A DNA stretch of 23,483 bases from IMG/VR virus record IMGVR_UViG_3300043448_000258, positions 1-23,483 of that record; one strand, written 5' to 3'. The position numbers were made by a program, and so were the translations under genes. This stretch comes from a virus. Shown piece by piece: positions 7,809 through 15,168 of the stretch (position 1 is its first letter; every line of letters starts with the position of its first letter). The notes under the pieces are model-generated. The model worked only from the letters and a program-made list of their open reading frames with translations, did not search any database and was not told the origin of the DNA.

Positions 7809-7857
7809 CGTCCTGCTGGTCGCAGAAGACGAAAGACGGCGGCGCTCTCGGCTCTAG
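7720..7857 (+). CDS. Tiny plus-strand membrane protein (holin-like size, function unknown)
   Basis: 45 aa on the strand opposite to all structural genes. A strong Shine-Dalgarno GAAGGGG at 7708-7714 is 5 nt from the ATG. The peptide has two hydrophobic stretches, MLGLVGLGLVLWGLWTGLGG and WPFLFTAAGIVLLVA, separated by a Gly-rich turn, then a highly charged end (EDERRRRSRL). That layout fits a two-pass membrane hairpin with a basic cytoplasmic tail, as in small holins or other phage membrane microproteins. The size alone does not prove a lysis role. It overlaps the first 89 nt of the longest reading of the gp10-like gene in antisense, which casts doubt on that reading. A second plus-strand membrane gene starts 51 nt later. 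No clear promoter is visible. Confidence 0.6.
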   Translation: MLGLVGLGLVLWGLWTGLGGWPFLFTAAGIVLLVAEDERRRRSRL

Positions 7858-7908
7858 TCGGCTGGTGCGATTGCTGTTAACTATTTGCCTTCTGATGTGG
7901 AGGCAGCT

Positions 7909-8088
7909 TTGAGGCTGTGGATTGCTGGTCTGTTGTGCGTGGCGTTCGGCGTCTACGGGTTCTTTCCCGCGTCGTTTCAGACCTGGATCATGCCAATCTG
8001 GATGAGCGTCGTCTTGATCATCGCGGGCGGCGCCATGATGCTGTTCTCACGGGATGTTAGCGCTGCGCCGGATAGCGTCGAGGATTAG
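7909..8088 (+). CDS. Small plus-strand membrane protein, TTG start
   Basis: 59 aa. The TTG at 7909 is chosen because GGAGG (7899-7903) lies 5 nt upstream; an in-frame TTG at 7885 has no comparable site. Two hydrophobic segments are clear: LWIAGLLCVAFGVYGFF (about residues 3-19) and WIMPIWMSVVLIIAGGAMML (about 25-44). A short polar tail (FSRDVSAAPDSVED) follows. It follows the 45-aa membrane gene by 51 nt, so the two may be a bicistron. Its last 42 nt are antisense to the 3' end of the large ejection protein gene, so the two meet tail to tail. A holin/antiholin-type pair is one possibility, but no endolysin lies beside them. Function unknown. Confidence 0.58.
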   Translation: MRLWIAGLLCVAFGVYGFFPASFQTWIMPIWMSVVLIIAGGAMMLFSRDVSAAPDSVED

Positions 8089-11000
8089 CGCCTGATCGGC
8101 CTGAGCCTTTTTGACGTTAGGCCGCGTGTACTCGTAAGGCATCTTGAACGCTCCAGCCGTTCGGGCAAGCGCCGCCACCTGTCCAAAACGCTGAAACGCG
8201 ATAGCCGCAGCTTCGGCATTTTTCGCGCTTTCCAGACGCGCCATAGCAATTTCCAGATTGGCCGCGTTGCCTTCTTCCTGCGCCTTGTCCACAGCCGCCT
8301 GCGCTTGCTTTGCTTCCTCGTGAAAGCCCTTCGCAAGATTTCCAGCGAATTCGGATTCCGCCATAGATGCTCCGATGACGGCCATGTCCATCATCTTGAA
8401 ATGCTTCGTGCCAGGCTTGAACAGGTCAAACGCTTCCTTCGCGTTCGGCCTAGCCATCCAGTCGCCGTTGTCGTCCATCATGAATGGGACGCCCTTCTTT
8501 GGCTCCATTCCGAGACGCTGTTTCAGGTTTTCCGCTTTTCCAGCTCCACCCTGATAAAAGAACTCGTTCAGGTTCGTGGCGCGTTTGCCCATCGCCTTTC
8601 GTCCTGCCATTATGTCGGACGTTGTCGGCGTAGCGTCTGAGACAAGCCTGTTAAGCGATGCGGCCTTAGTGGCTGACTCCGCTGCGGTCTTCTTGACTGC
8701 GCCTTTACGCATTAGCGCGCCAGCTAGAAAGCCCGCACCGATGCCGACCCACGGTCCCAGCTCGCGCGCTAGTTCTGTCATGCCGTCTGGCTTCGTGCGA
8801 TCAAACGCGCCTTTCATTTCTATTTCTGCGCGCCGATTTTCCGCTTTGGTTGAAAGCTCGCGCTCTGCGGCGCGCGCCTCGCGAATGGCGCTTTCCAGAT
8901 CAAGACGAGCCTTGGCGATGGCCGCGCGCGTTTCAGGGCCAAGCTTTCCGTCCGGCCTTCCATCAGCGCTGATCTTGAGGCCGCGCGTCTCGGCCAGATA
9001 AGCCTGTTTTTCTTCAACGGTCCCGTTCTCGATGATATTCAATTCCGCTTCCAGCTTCTTGATGCGGTCGCGCTCTTGAGCCAACGGGCCTAGGAATTCG
9101 TTGTTTCCTTCTGCCTCCTGCGCGTTGGCAACGCCACCGAGCCCGGTTGCCAGAACACCGCCCACAACGCCGCCCGCCACTGAGGATGAAGCTGTGCCGC
9201 CTAGCCCGGTTGTCGGGCCTGCTGGTGGTGTCGCGGAAGCGCCGCCACGAGGCTTCTTGCCGGCGAAGATGCGAGCCAGGTTCTCCGGTGTTGCGCCGTC
9301 GAGAAGCATCTGGCCCATGAGGTCGCGCTGGGCTTTGGTGTAGCTGCCCGACTTCGAGATAGCGGCAAGAACGCTCCTGAACGGGCTCGTTCCATATTGC
9401 CAGCCAGCTTGCAGCAGTTCTGCCGCCTGCTGGACGCCACCACCGCCGCCCATAGCCGCCTGCGACGTTGCAGAGCCCACGTTCGGGTTCATGCGAGATG
9501 CGTTCTGGACGAGCGCCGCGTCAGCCGCGAAACGCGCCTGGATTTCGTCGGCCTTGTCTTTGCCGAATACCGCCTCAAGCTGTTTCTTCGCGCGCGTGCT
9601 GCGAAGGGCCGCAACTGCGGCTCCCGCGCCTTCGGTCTTGCCGAGGATTGTACGGATTGCCCCAGACTGTGCCGCAGTAAGAGGAGCGCCAGTGTATTCG
9701 CTGATCTTTGCCGCTACTTCATCGGCGCTAAACCTGCCGCCGATATAGGTCTGGCCTTCCTTGAATGCGCCCCTGATCTTCGGAGCCTCGCCGCCAAGCT
9801 GACGCGCGGCAGCATAGTTTGGAATGAGGCCGTCCAGTTCCTTGACCAGCGCGGCGCGGGCGCTTTCCAGCTTGCGAAGCCGGATGTCGTCCATCGTCGC
9901 TCCAGAATTGATGAGCTGCTGCTCCTTAGCGTCGATGTCCCGCTTGACCAGATCCCAATACTCAAAGTCTCCGACCTCGCGCCCTTCGTTGGCCTTTGTC
10001 GCCGCCCGGTAATCGTCAACCGCCTTCGTGTGCTGCCCGATGCCTTCGATCTGCGTCAGGCGCGGGCTGTTCAAGCTGCCTTCGGGATATTGAGCCCGAA
10101 GCGCGTTATACTCAGGCGTTGCCTTTTCCATCGCCTCTTTGGCGAGTTGCTCGATGTCACCCGACACCGCAGCCGTGGAGAAGCCGGTTGATTGCTCCAC
10201 GTCACGCGCAAGGCGTCCAGAGCGGCTCTCGATGAGGTCTTCGCCACGCGCCCTTGCCGCTTCTCCGGTCGCACCCGGCAGACGCGAGATACCCGCAGTT
10301 GTGCTGACACCCTCTTGCGTCAGGTCGGCCACAGATGCGGGCTTGTCGCCAAACTTGGCGCGGGCAGCGTTCAAGGCATCCTGCTCGGACTTGATGCCGC
10401 CCGAAAGAAGCGCCTTGCGCACAGCGCGGGCCGCGACACCTTCGTCAAAGGACGCACGCGCTCCGGGGGCCTGCGTCATGCGCGCCGCAGCACGGAAGCC
10501 ACGGCTTCCCGCTGCTGCCAGCGCGCGAGGTCCGAATATGCCGATGGCCGCACCAGTTGCAGCACCACCGGGAAATCCTCCGCTGTCACCATCACCCGGA
10601 GCAGCGGCAGCTTCGCCTGTGCCGCCGAGGGTAGCTCCGACACCACCGCCCACAATGCGATCCAGGTTCCGGCGCACGACACCGCGCCCGATAGGCTCGG
10701 GCGGGGCTGAGAAGGGCTTGGGAGCCTCGCTAGGCGGGGTAATGACGGGCTCAGGCTTGGCTTGCGGCTTCACCACCTGTGGCGCGCGTGAGGCTTGTAC
10801 CGCTGCACGCTGCGCACCGGCCATCGTCGTGGGCGCCGCGCGTCCGCTCAAGCCCTTGAGCGTCATCGAGCCCGGAAGCATCTGCATGGCCGCATAGCTG
10901 CCTTGGATGGACGCCTGCTGCGCGCCCTCGGCTGCCTTGCCCATGTCGCCTTCGATCAGGCCCGCGCCCGCCTGCTTCACGCCCTGATAGGCGCGTCCGA

Positions 11001-11493
11001 GGTCGTCCACGGGGCTGATGAAATCCACAGCCTCAGCAGCGCCGCGCACAGGGTCAGCCTGCATCGTGCGACCCCAGCCCTCAAGGGCGCCGCCCGTTAG
11101 GCCAACGATGGGAGCTTCAAGACCGCGCATAACGTCAGCGAACGGGCTGTCTGTTTTGCCCGTGTCCGCCATTGGGGCTTCGGGCGCGCGGGGCCTTGAA
11201 TAGCCTGACTTGGCAAGAGGGTCAGGCGTATAGCCCAGAGCCGCCATGCGCTTCGGGTCTGCGGGCTTGGCTGCGAAAGCTTCGTAACCGCCCGGAATGG
11301 CCGCAGCCGCTTCCTCAATGATGGCGTCAGTCTCGGAGCGAAGAGACGGGCCAGCAGGTGCGGACGTCGCAGAAGGCGCGGGCTTCGGCACAGGCTGCAA
11401 GTACTTGCGGTACTTGTTCTGCGGCGCCGGTTCCTGCTCCTGTTGGTCGGCAGGCGTCGGCTGCTTGTACTTGGCGTACTTGTTAACGACCAC
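8047..11493 (-). CDS. Large internal virion / DNA ejection protein (P22 gp16-position)
   Basis: 1148 aa, third of three consecutive ejection-type genes. GTG at 11493 has GAAGG 9 nt upstream and the gene overlaps the preceding one by 11 nt. The N-terminus carries a duplicated motif, NKYAKYKQP (4-12) and NKYRKYLQP (26-34), then a Pro/Ala-rich low-complexity region. Gly/Ala-rich hydrophobic stretches occur at about 765-785 (VAGGVVGGVLATGLGGVANA) and 910-930 (WVGIGAGFLAGALM), with long charged helices between (including ARLDLESAIREARAAERELS). Around 835-865, GLKISADGRPDGKLGPETRA resembles the DG..GP.T core of PG_binding_1 domains. Ejection proteins leave the virion and form a conduit across the envelope. 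Large size, Ala/Gly richness, coils and membrane-prone segments fit, but this is mostly from order and composition. No lytic transglycosylase motif was found. Confidence 0.8.
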   Translation of the reverse strand: MVVNKYAKYKQPTPADQQEQEPAPQNKYRKYLQPVPKPAPSATSAPAGPSLRSETDAIIEEAAAAIPGGYEAFAAKPADPKRMAALGYTPDPLAKSGYSRPRAPEAPMADTGKTDSPFADVMRGLEAPIVGLTGGALEGWGRTMQADPVRGAAEAVDFISPVDDLGRAYQGVKQAGAGLIEGDMGKAAEGAQQASIQGSYAAMQMLPGSMTLKGLSGRAAPTTMAGAQRAAVQASRAPQVVKPQAKPEPVITPPSEAPKPFSAPPEPIGRGVVRRNLDRIVGGGVGATLGGTGEAAAAPGDGDSGGFPGGAATGAAIGIFGPRALAAAGSRGFRAAARMTQAPGARASFDEGVAARAVRKALLSGGIKSEQDALNAARAKFGDKPASVADLTQEGVSTTAGISRLPGATGEAARARGEDLIESRSGRLARDVEQSTGFSTAAVSGDIEQLAKEAMEKATPEYNALRAQYPEGSLNSPRLTQIEGIGQHTKAVDDYRAATKANEGREVGDFEYWDLVKRDIDAKEQQLINSGATMDDIRLRKLESARAALVKELDGLIPNYAAARQLGGEAPKIRGAFKEGQTYIGGRFSADEVAAKISEYTGAPLTAAQSGAIRTILGKTEGAGAAVAALRSTRAKKQLEAVFGKDKADEIQARFAADAALVQNASRMNPNVGSATSQAAMGGGGGVQQAAELLQAGWQYGTSPFRSVLAAISKSGSYTKAQRDLMGQMLLDGATPENLARIFAGKKPRGGASATPPAGPTTGLGGTASSSVAGGVVGGVLATGLGGVANAQEAEGNNEFLGPLAQERDRIKKLEAELNIIENGTVEEKQAYLAETRGLKISADGRPDGKLGPETRAAIAKARLDLESAIREARAAERELSTKAENRRAEIEMKGAFDRTKPDGMTELARELGPWVGIGAGFLAGALMRKGAVKKTAAESATKAASLNRLVSDATPTTSDIMAGRKAMGKRATNLNEFFYQGGAGKAENLKQRLGMEPKKGVPFMMDDNGDWMARPNAKEAFDLFKPGTKHFKMMDMAVIGASMAESEFAGNLAKGFHEEAKQAQAAVDKAQEEGNAANLEIAMARLESAKNAEAAAIAFQRFGQVAALARTAGAFKMPYEYTRPNVKKAQADQALILDAIRRSANIP

Positions 11494-12925
11494 CTTGCAT
11501 CGCCTTCAAAATGGCCTCGGCAGCGCCCTCTCCGAAGGCTTCATTGAACTCGGCAATCTCCTGCGGGGTTGCAGGATTGGACAGGAACTCGGTGATCGCC
11601 TCGGCCGGCAGGCCGCTATGAGCGGCATAGGCGCGAATGCCCATCTGCATGGCGGGAGTGGAAGCCGTCTTGCCCGCTGGCGCAGGGGCCTCATAGCCAA
11701 GCATGATCCTGTCAGGGCTCAGGCCGTAGTCGGCCGCCCGCTTCTGCGTGGACTGCGCAAGGCGCTGATACGTCTTTTCATACTGGCCGAACATATCGCG
11801 CGCGGCGTCAACGTACATCTTACGGACGCTGTCAGGCAGAAGCGTCTTGCCGCCCGCAAGGCGTGGAGCCCACATGGCGGCTTGCTCGTACAAGCTCTGC
11901 GCCGATTGTGTCAGCGCAACTTCGCCCTCGCGAGCCACAGAGCCCGGATCAAGCATCTTCGTGAACGAGACGATCAGGCCGAGATCGCTTGCGGAATTCT
12001 TGTTTTTCGCCAGCGTGTTGATGCGCCCGAACTGGTTCGCAATGTCCTGAAAGTTGTTCTGGATCGGCATCCACTTGCTGGACAGCGTCGTCTCAAGCGC
12101 AATGATCTTCGGATCAACATCCACGCCGCTGCGCTTCGGATCGGCAGGACCGCCCGGAATAGGCGCAAGAGCCCCTTCTTCCGTCCATGTGTATCCGCTC
12201 GGAGGCTGACGCCCGGCTGCGGCTTTCTGCGGATCGGTGTAAAGCACTTCGGCCTTCGGATCAGATCCCGGACTGACAGCGACAACAGACTGCCCCGTGT
12301 TAAATAGTTGCGGCTTCGACGCCTTCACCCGCTCCGCAACGCTCATTGTCTGCATTGCAAAGTTGTCCAGCTCTTCATCGGTGATGAGGCCATCGGCTGC
12401 GGCCTGCTGGATTTGTGCGAGGATCTGCGGGTTGCCATAGGGCGAGGCTTGCAGGATTTCCATTGCCGCCTGCCCGCGTGCTTCGGGAGGCACGCCTTTG
12501 AGGCCCAGCGCGGTGCTGCTCAGGAACTCCATGCCCTCTGCGACCTGAGCTTTCTGCCGGTCATCAAGCCCATCGACCGCCTGATATGCGCTTTCCATCG
12601 TTGCGAAATCGCCCTGCTGGGCCGCTATATTGGCAACCGCCAGATAGCCCGCACGGCGGTCCTGCTTTGGACCGGCTCCAAGACCCGTCTTGAACGCATC
12701 AGCGTAAGCCTTGGTGCGATCGGCTTCCTTCCTGCGTTCGCCCGCCTGTCCATAGGCGTTGGCATCGTCCATGAGCCCGACGCCCATCAGTGAGGAAACA
12801 GCGCCCTCATAGTTGCCTGAACCGAACGCCTCTGCGGCCTTGACCCGCGCATCGTCCTCGCGCTTGACCTTGGCCTGCTGCTGGCCTGCCATGAGGCCGG
12901 TCTGAAATGCCCTGAACGTGCTCAT
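11483..12925 (-). CDS. Internal virion / DNA ejection protein (P22 gp20-position)
   Basis: 480 aa, starting with ATG 12925 overlapping the preceding stop as ATGA. It begins MSTFRAFQTGLMAGQQQAKV, with helical repeats over the first ~200 residues that look TPR-like by eye (GNYEGAVSSLMGVGLMDDAN, GDFATMESAYQAVDGLDD). A spacer rich in Pro/Gly follows at about 230-270 (GRQPPSGYTWTEEGALAPIP). A helical C-terminal half contains LGLIVSFTKMLDPGSVAREG (about 317-336), a segment I associate with phage internal virion proteins. It lies between the 315-aa and 1148-aa ejection-type genes, the same relative place as P22 gp20 between gp7 and gp16. Role inferred: packaged inside the head and expelled with DNA. 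There is no membrane segment of its own. The stop lies 11 nt inside the next gene. Confidence 0.8.
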   Translation of the reverse strand: MSTFRAFQTGLMAGQQQAKVKREDDARVKAAEAFGSGNYEGAVSSLMGVGLMDDANAYGQAGERRKEADRTKAYADAFKTGLGAGPKQDRRAGYLAVANIAAQQGDFATMESAYQAVDGLDDRQKAQVAEGMEFLSSTALGLKGVPPEARGQAAMEILQASPYGNPQILAQIQQAAADGLITDEELDNFAMQTMSVAERVKASKPQLFNTGQSVVAVSPGSDPKAEVLYTDPQKAAAGRQPPSGYTWTEEGALAPIPGGPADPKRSGVDVDPKIIALETTLSSKWMPIQNNFQDIANQFGRINTLAKNKNSASDLGLIVSFTKMLDPGSVAREGEVALTQSAQSLYEQAAMWAPRLAGGKTLLPDSVRKMYVDAARDMFGQYEKTYQRLAQSTQKRAADYGLSPDRIMLGYEAPAPAGKTASTPAMQMGIRAYAAHSGLPAEAITEFLSNPATPQEIAEFNEAFGEGAAEAILKAMQGGR

Positions 12926-13869
12926 CTGACGCGGCTCCCAAAGCCACCTGTTCGCGCTCGCCCAGCGCTTGTGCCTGCGCTTCCCGCATAGCCAAAGCTC
13001 GTCCCACCCGACCCACCGCTCGGCATCTGGCCCACGCCCCAGCCGATCCAGCTCGCAAGATCGTTGATCCCGTCCGCCTTGGCCTGACCCTTCGCAATCT
13101 GAAGATTGGCCGCCGTCTGCCCGCCCTGCATGGTGATGTTGGCCGCCCGATCCGCAAACGCCTGCCCGCCGCTGGCGATGCCTGTGTCAGCCGAGAAGCC
13201 CCGCTCTGTCACATCGCCAAGCGCGCCATAATAGCCCATGAAATTGCGAAGCTTGGCTTCCTCAGCCACTTCCGACATCCCGCGCGCCGTCCGTCCCGAC
13301 AGGGCTGAACCCTGCGCACCGGCCATGCTGAGAAAATCGTCACGCGCCTTGCCCGCCTCCATAACGCCGATCCGGCCCCATGGGCTTGCCTCATAGGCCG
13401 ACCATGCCTCTTCCTGCGTCTCGGCGTCGGTCTTTGTCGGATCAGCCTGCCCCGGCTGGGCCATCTCCAGCGGCCCGCCCATGACCATGCCGGGGCTCTC
13501 GAACTGGTCGATTTCCATCGTCCCATAACGCCCGTTCTGCATGGGTCGCCCGCCTGCCATGGGACGCCCGAGCGCGCCGGCATAGGGCTGGGGCCGCATA
13601 ATCGGCTGTTGCGCTGGTGCGGCGGGCTTGTTGAGACCGAGGAAGGCATTCTGCCGGCCGCGGGCTGCATTGCCCTCGGTCGAATACTTGGACAGGATCT
13701 GCTTGGCTTCGTCGCGCGCACGCTGCTGGAAGGCGATGGACTCGTCCTGCGATTGCTTCTGCACGTTCCCGGCGTTCTTGATCGCCTTGGACTGCTGGTT
13801 GGACGAGTGAATCGCCGCCGCGCTGCCGATAGCGGCTGACGCAACAATGGCAGTTGTCAACGCAGCCAT
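12922..13869 (-). CDS. DNA transfer / ejection protein (P22 gp7-position)
   Basis: 315 aa. The N-terminus MAALTTAIVASAAIGSAAAI is a hydrophobic Ala-rich helix followed by a polar Gln/Lys-rich helix (HSSNQQSKAIKNAGNVQKQS), the usual opening of gp7-like ejection proteins. The middle is Pro/Gly/Met-rich (about 80-140). A helical stretch with EEAKLRNFMGYYGALGDV and ANITMQGGQTAANLQIAKGQ follows, typical of this class. The tail is Gly/Ser-rich, ending GGFGSRVR. It starts with TGATG overlap after the GNAT gene and ends with ATGA overlap into the 480-aa gene, so all three ejection genes are translationally linked. P22 gp7 is matured by removal of an N-terminal segment; whether that occurs here cannot be seen. 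Confidence 0.8.
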   Translation of the reverse strand: MAALTTAIVASAAIGSAAAIHSSNQQSKAIKNAGNVQKQSQDESIAFQQRARDEAKQILSKYSTEGNAARGRQNAFLGLNKPAAPAQQPIMRPQPYAGALGRPMAGGRPMQNGRYGTMEIDQFESPGMVMGGPLEMAQPGQADPTKTDAETQEEAWSAYEASPWGRIGVMEAGKARDDFLSMAGAQGSALSGRTARGMSEVAEEAKLRNFMGYYGALGDVTERGFSADTGIASGGQAFADRAANITMQGGQTAANLQIAKGQAKADGINDLASWIGWGVGQMPSGGSGGTSFGYAGSAGTSAGRARTGGFGSRVR

Positions 13870-14285
13870 CAGGCAGCCCTCACGTAAGAAAGCTCGGCCG
13901 GCATGTATCCGGCGCGGTCATAGATCATCGACACGTCACGCCGCCCCACGATCATCAGCATTTGCACCAGGTCCGCCGACTTATCCCGCGCCCATGCCTC
14001 GAAGGCCCGGAGCAGCGACAGGCCGTCCGTCTCGGCCCACCAGAAAAGCTCAGTTGCGACCATCACGTCAGGCGAGCACCAGACAGGAGACAGAACCCCG
14101 CCGATGACGCCGCGATCATGCACCAGCAAGGCTGCGTCCTCGTTCTCGATCATCCGGCGCAGCGCCTTGTCCACAGCGTCCAGATCGCGCGGGAACTGGC
14201 TGGTTATCGGGTGATAGGTCAGGAACTCCGCCGCATAGCCCATGAGGCGCGGCAGGTCATCGACCGTCGCCGGGCGAACAGTCAC
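13869..14285 (-). CDS. GNAT-family N-acetyltransferase
   Basis: 138 aa. GTG at 14285 overlaps the preceding stop as GTGA. The opening VRPATVDDLPRLMGYAAEF is the usual beta1-alpha1 of GNAT enzymes. AALLVHDRGVIGGVLSPVWC supplies beta2-beta4, with Arg-Gly-x-x-Gly near the expected acetyl-CoA pyrophosphate-loop region. The end (MIYDRAGYMPAELSYVRAA) matches the final Y...GY.P.E..Y.+ strand pattern of the fold. The family transfers an acetyl group from acetyl-CoA to an amine. The substrate is unknown. GNAT genes placed just before ejection proteins recur in podoviral gene clusters, so modification of a virion or host protein is a reasonable inference. The canonical Q/R-x-x-G-x-G/A motif is not clean, so the catalytic state is uncertain. 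Confidence 0.82.
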   Translation of the reverse strand: MTVRPATVDDLPRLMGYAAEFLTYHPITSQFPRDLDAVDKALRRMIENEDAALLVHDRGVIGGVLSPVWCSPDVMVATELFWWAETDGLSLLRAFEAWARDKSADLVQMLMIVGRRDVSMIYDRAGYMPAELSYVRAA

Positions 14286-14467
14286 AGGTCAGCATACCCC
14301 AGACGCTCGGCCTTCTGCTTGCGCGGGGCCGGGGTGTCGTCCTCGTCCTCAACTTTCTCGCGCTTGGCCGCCTTCTTCGCAGGCTTGGCCGCGCTGATGC
14401 CCAGCTTTGTGCGCAGGGCCTTGCGCAGAACCTTGATCGAATCGTCGGTGAGTTTCTGCTTGCTCAT
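14282..14467 (-). CDS. Small lysine-rich virion-cluster protein
   Basis: 61 aa from ATG 14467, which has GGAG 5 nt upstream and lies 2 nt after the adaptor stop; an in-frame GTG at 14473 overlaps that stop and is less likely. The N-terminal half is an amphipathic helix (KLTDDSIKVLRKALRTKLGI). Then comes an Ala/Lys-rich run (AAKPAKKAAKREK), a short acidic patch (VEDEDD) and a basic end. It is coupled to the GNAT gene by a GTGA overlap. No family recognised. The mixed-charge low-complexity sequence may bind nucleic acid or a partner protein, but nothing in it defines a function. Confidence 0.75.
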   Translation of the reverse strand: MSKQKLTDDSIKVLRKALRTKLGISAAKPAKKAAKREKVEDEDDTPAPRKQKAERLGYADL

Positions 14468-14469
14468 GG

Positions 14470-15141
14470 TCACTCCGTTGAGATTGCAAAGCGCGTGCTG
14501 TATCCGCGGTCATAGCCCAGCAGTTCATTGAGATTGCCCGTGCCGCGATCCAGCGCCGCAGCAACAGGCGGACGCTCGCCAAGGCCAAGGCTCTGCCCTG
14601 TCCGGCCGCCAACAAGGTCCATGAACACATCAAACCATTCCTGCGGCACGTCCAGAATATCGGACGTGTTCACCACATCCTCAGGCACGCGCTCATAGGA
14701 CACCCGCAGGGAGCCTGCCGCGATGGTCGCATCCGGCACAGGCCAGAGATAGATCGTCGTGGCCGTGCGCTGGCGATCGACGGCAAAGATGGTCGGGCGG
14801 CCCGTCGATGTCTTGACCGGGATACGCTCGTAATCGTCCATGTTCCATTGCTGCAGCTCAAGGTCGAAACCCGAACTGTTCCGGTAGTAGACGCGGTGAA
14901 CCCGATCTGGCCGCGGGCTGCATGTGACATAAGCCTGCGCCGCCACCATGGCCGGGGTCTGCGTCGCCCGGCGCCACTCGCTTGGCCCCTGCGTGACCAG
15001 CAGCTTCAGGAGCCCGTTGATGTGGCTCCGCGCCAGCGTCCAGAGATAGGCCGATGCAGTCTGGCCGTCTCCGACGATCTGGACGCGCTTCAGCGCCTCA
15101 TCAACGAACTCGCCCGCGGTGTAGGTAAGGCTGATGCTCAA
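14470..15141 (-). CDS. Head-to-tail adaptor, P22 gp4-like
   Basis: 223 aa. The start is taken as TTG 15141 (MSISLTYTAGEFVDEALKRV) because GGAG lies 6 nt upstream and homologues begin close to this segment; an in-frame TTG at 15153 would add four residues. The N-terminal helix VDEALKRVQIVGDGQTASAY, the central DYERIPVKTSTGRPTIFAVD (about 102-121), IYLWPVPD and SLRVSYERVPEDV, and DILDVPQEWFDVFMDLVGGR near the C-terminus are the recurring blocks of phage adaptor proteins that bind beneath the portal. Its role would be to extend the connector before the hub protein docks. The gene lies 27 nt downstream of a tail fibre gene, an unusual insertion, and 2 nt before the small lysine-rich gene. P22 gp4 also has muralytic activity; that cannot be inferred here. 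Confidence 0.82.
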   Translation of the reverse strand: MSISLTYTAGEFVDEALKRVQIVGDGQTASAYLWTLARSHINGLLKLLVTQGPSEWRRATQTPAMVAAQAYVTCSPRPDRVHRVYYRNSSGFDLELQQWNMDDYERIPVKTSTGRPTIFAVDRQRTATTIYLWPVPDATIAAGSLRVSYERVPEDVVNTSDILDVPQEWFDVFMDLVGGRTGQSLGLGERPPVAAALDRGTGNLNELLGYDRGYSTRFAISTE

Positions 15142-15168
15142 GGCTGGCTCCAAAATCGAGTGATTAGA

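Noticed and set aside
11297-12307. 336-codon plus-strand open frame
   Set aside because: It spans the junction of two ejection genes in antisense, with Arg/Leu-rich random-looking sequence and no family resemblance.
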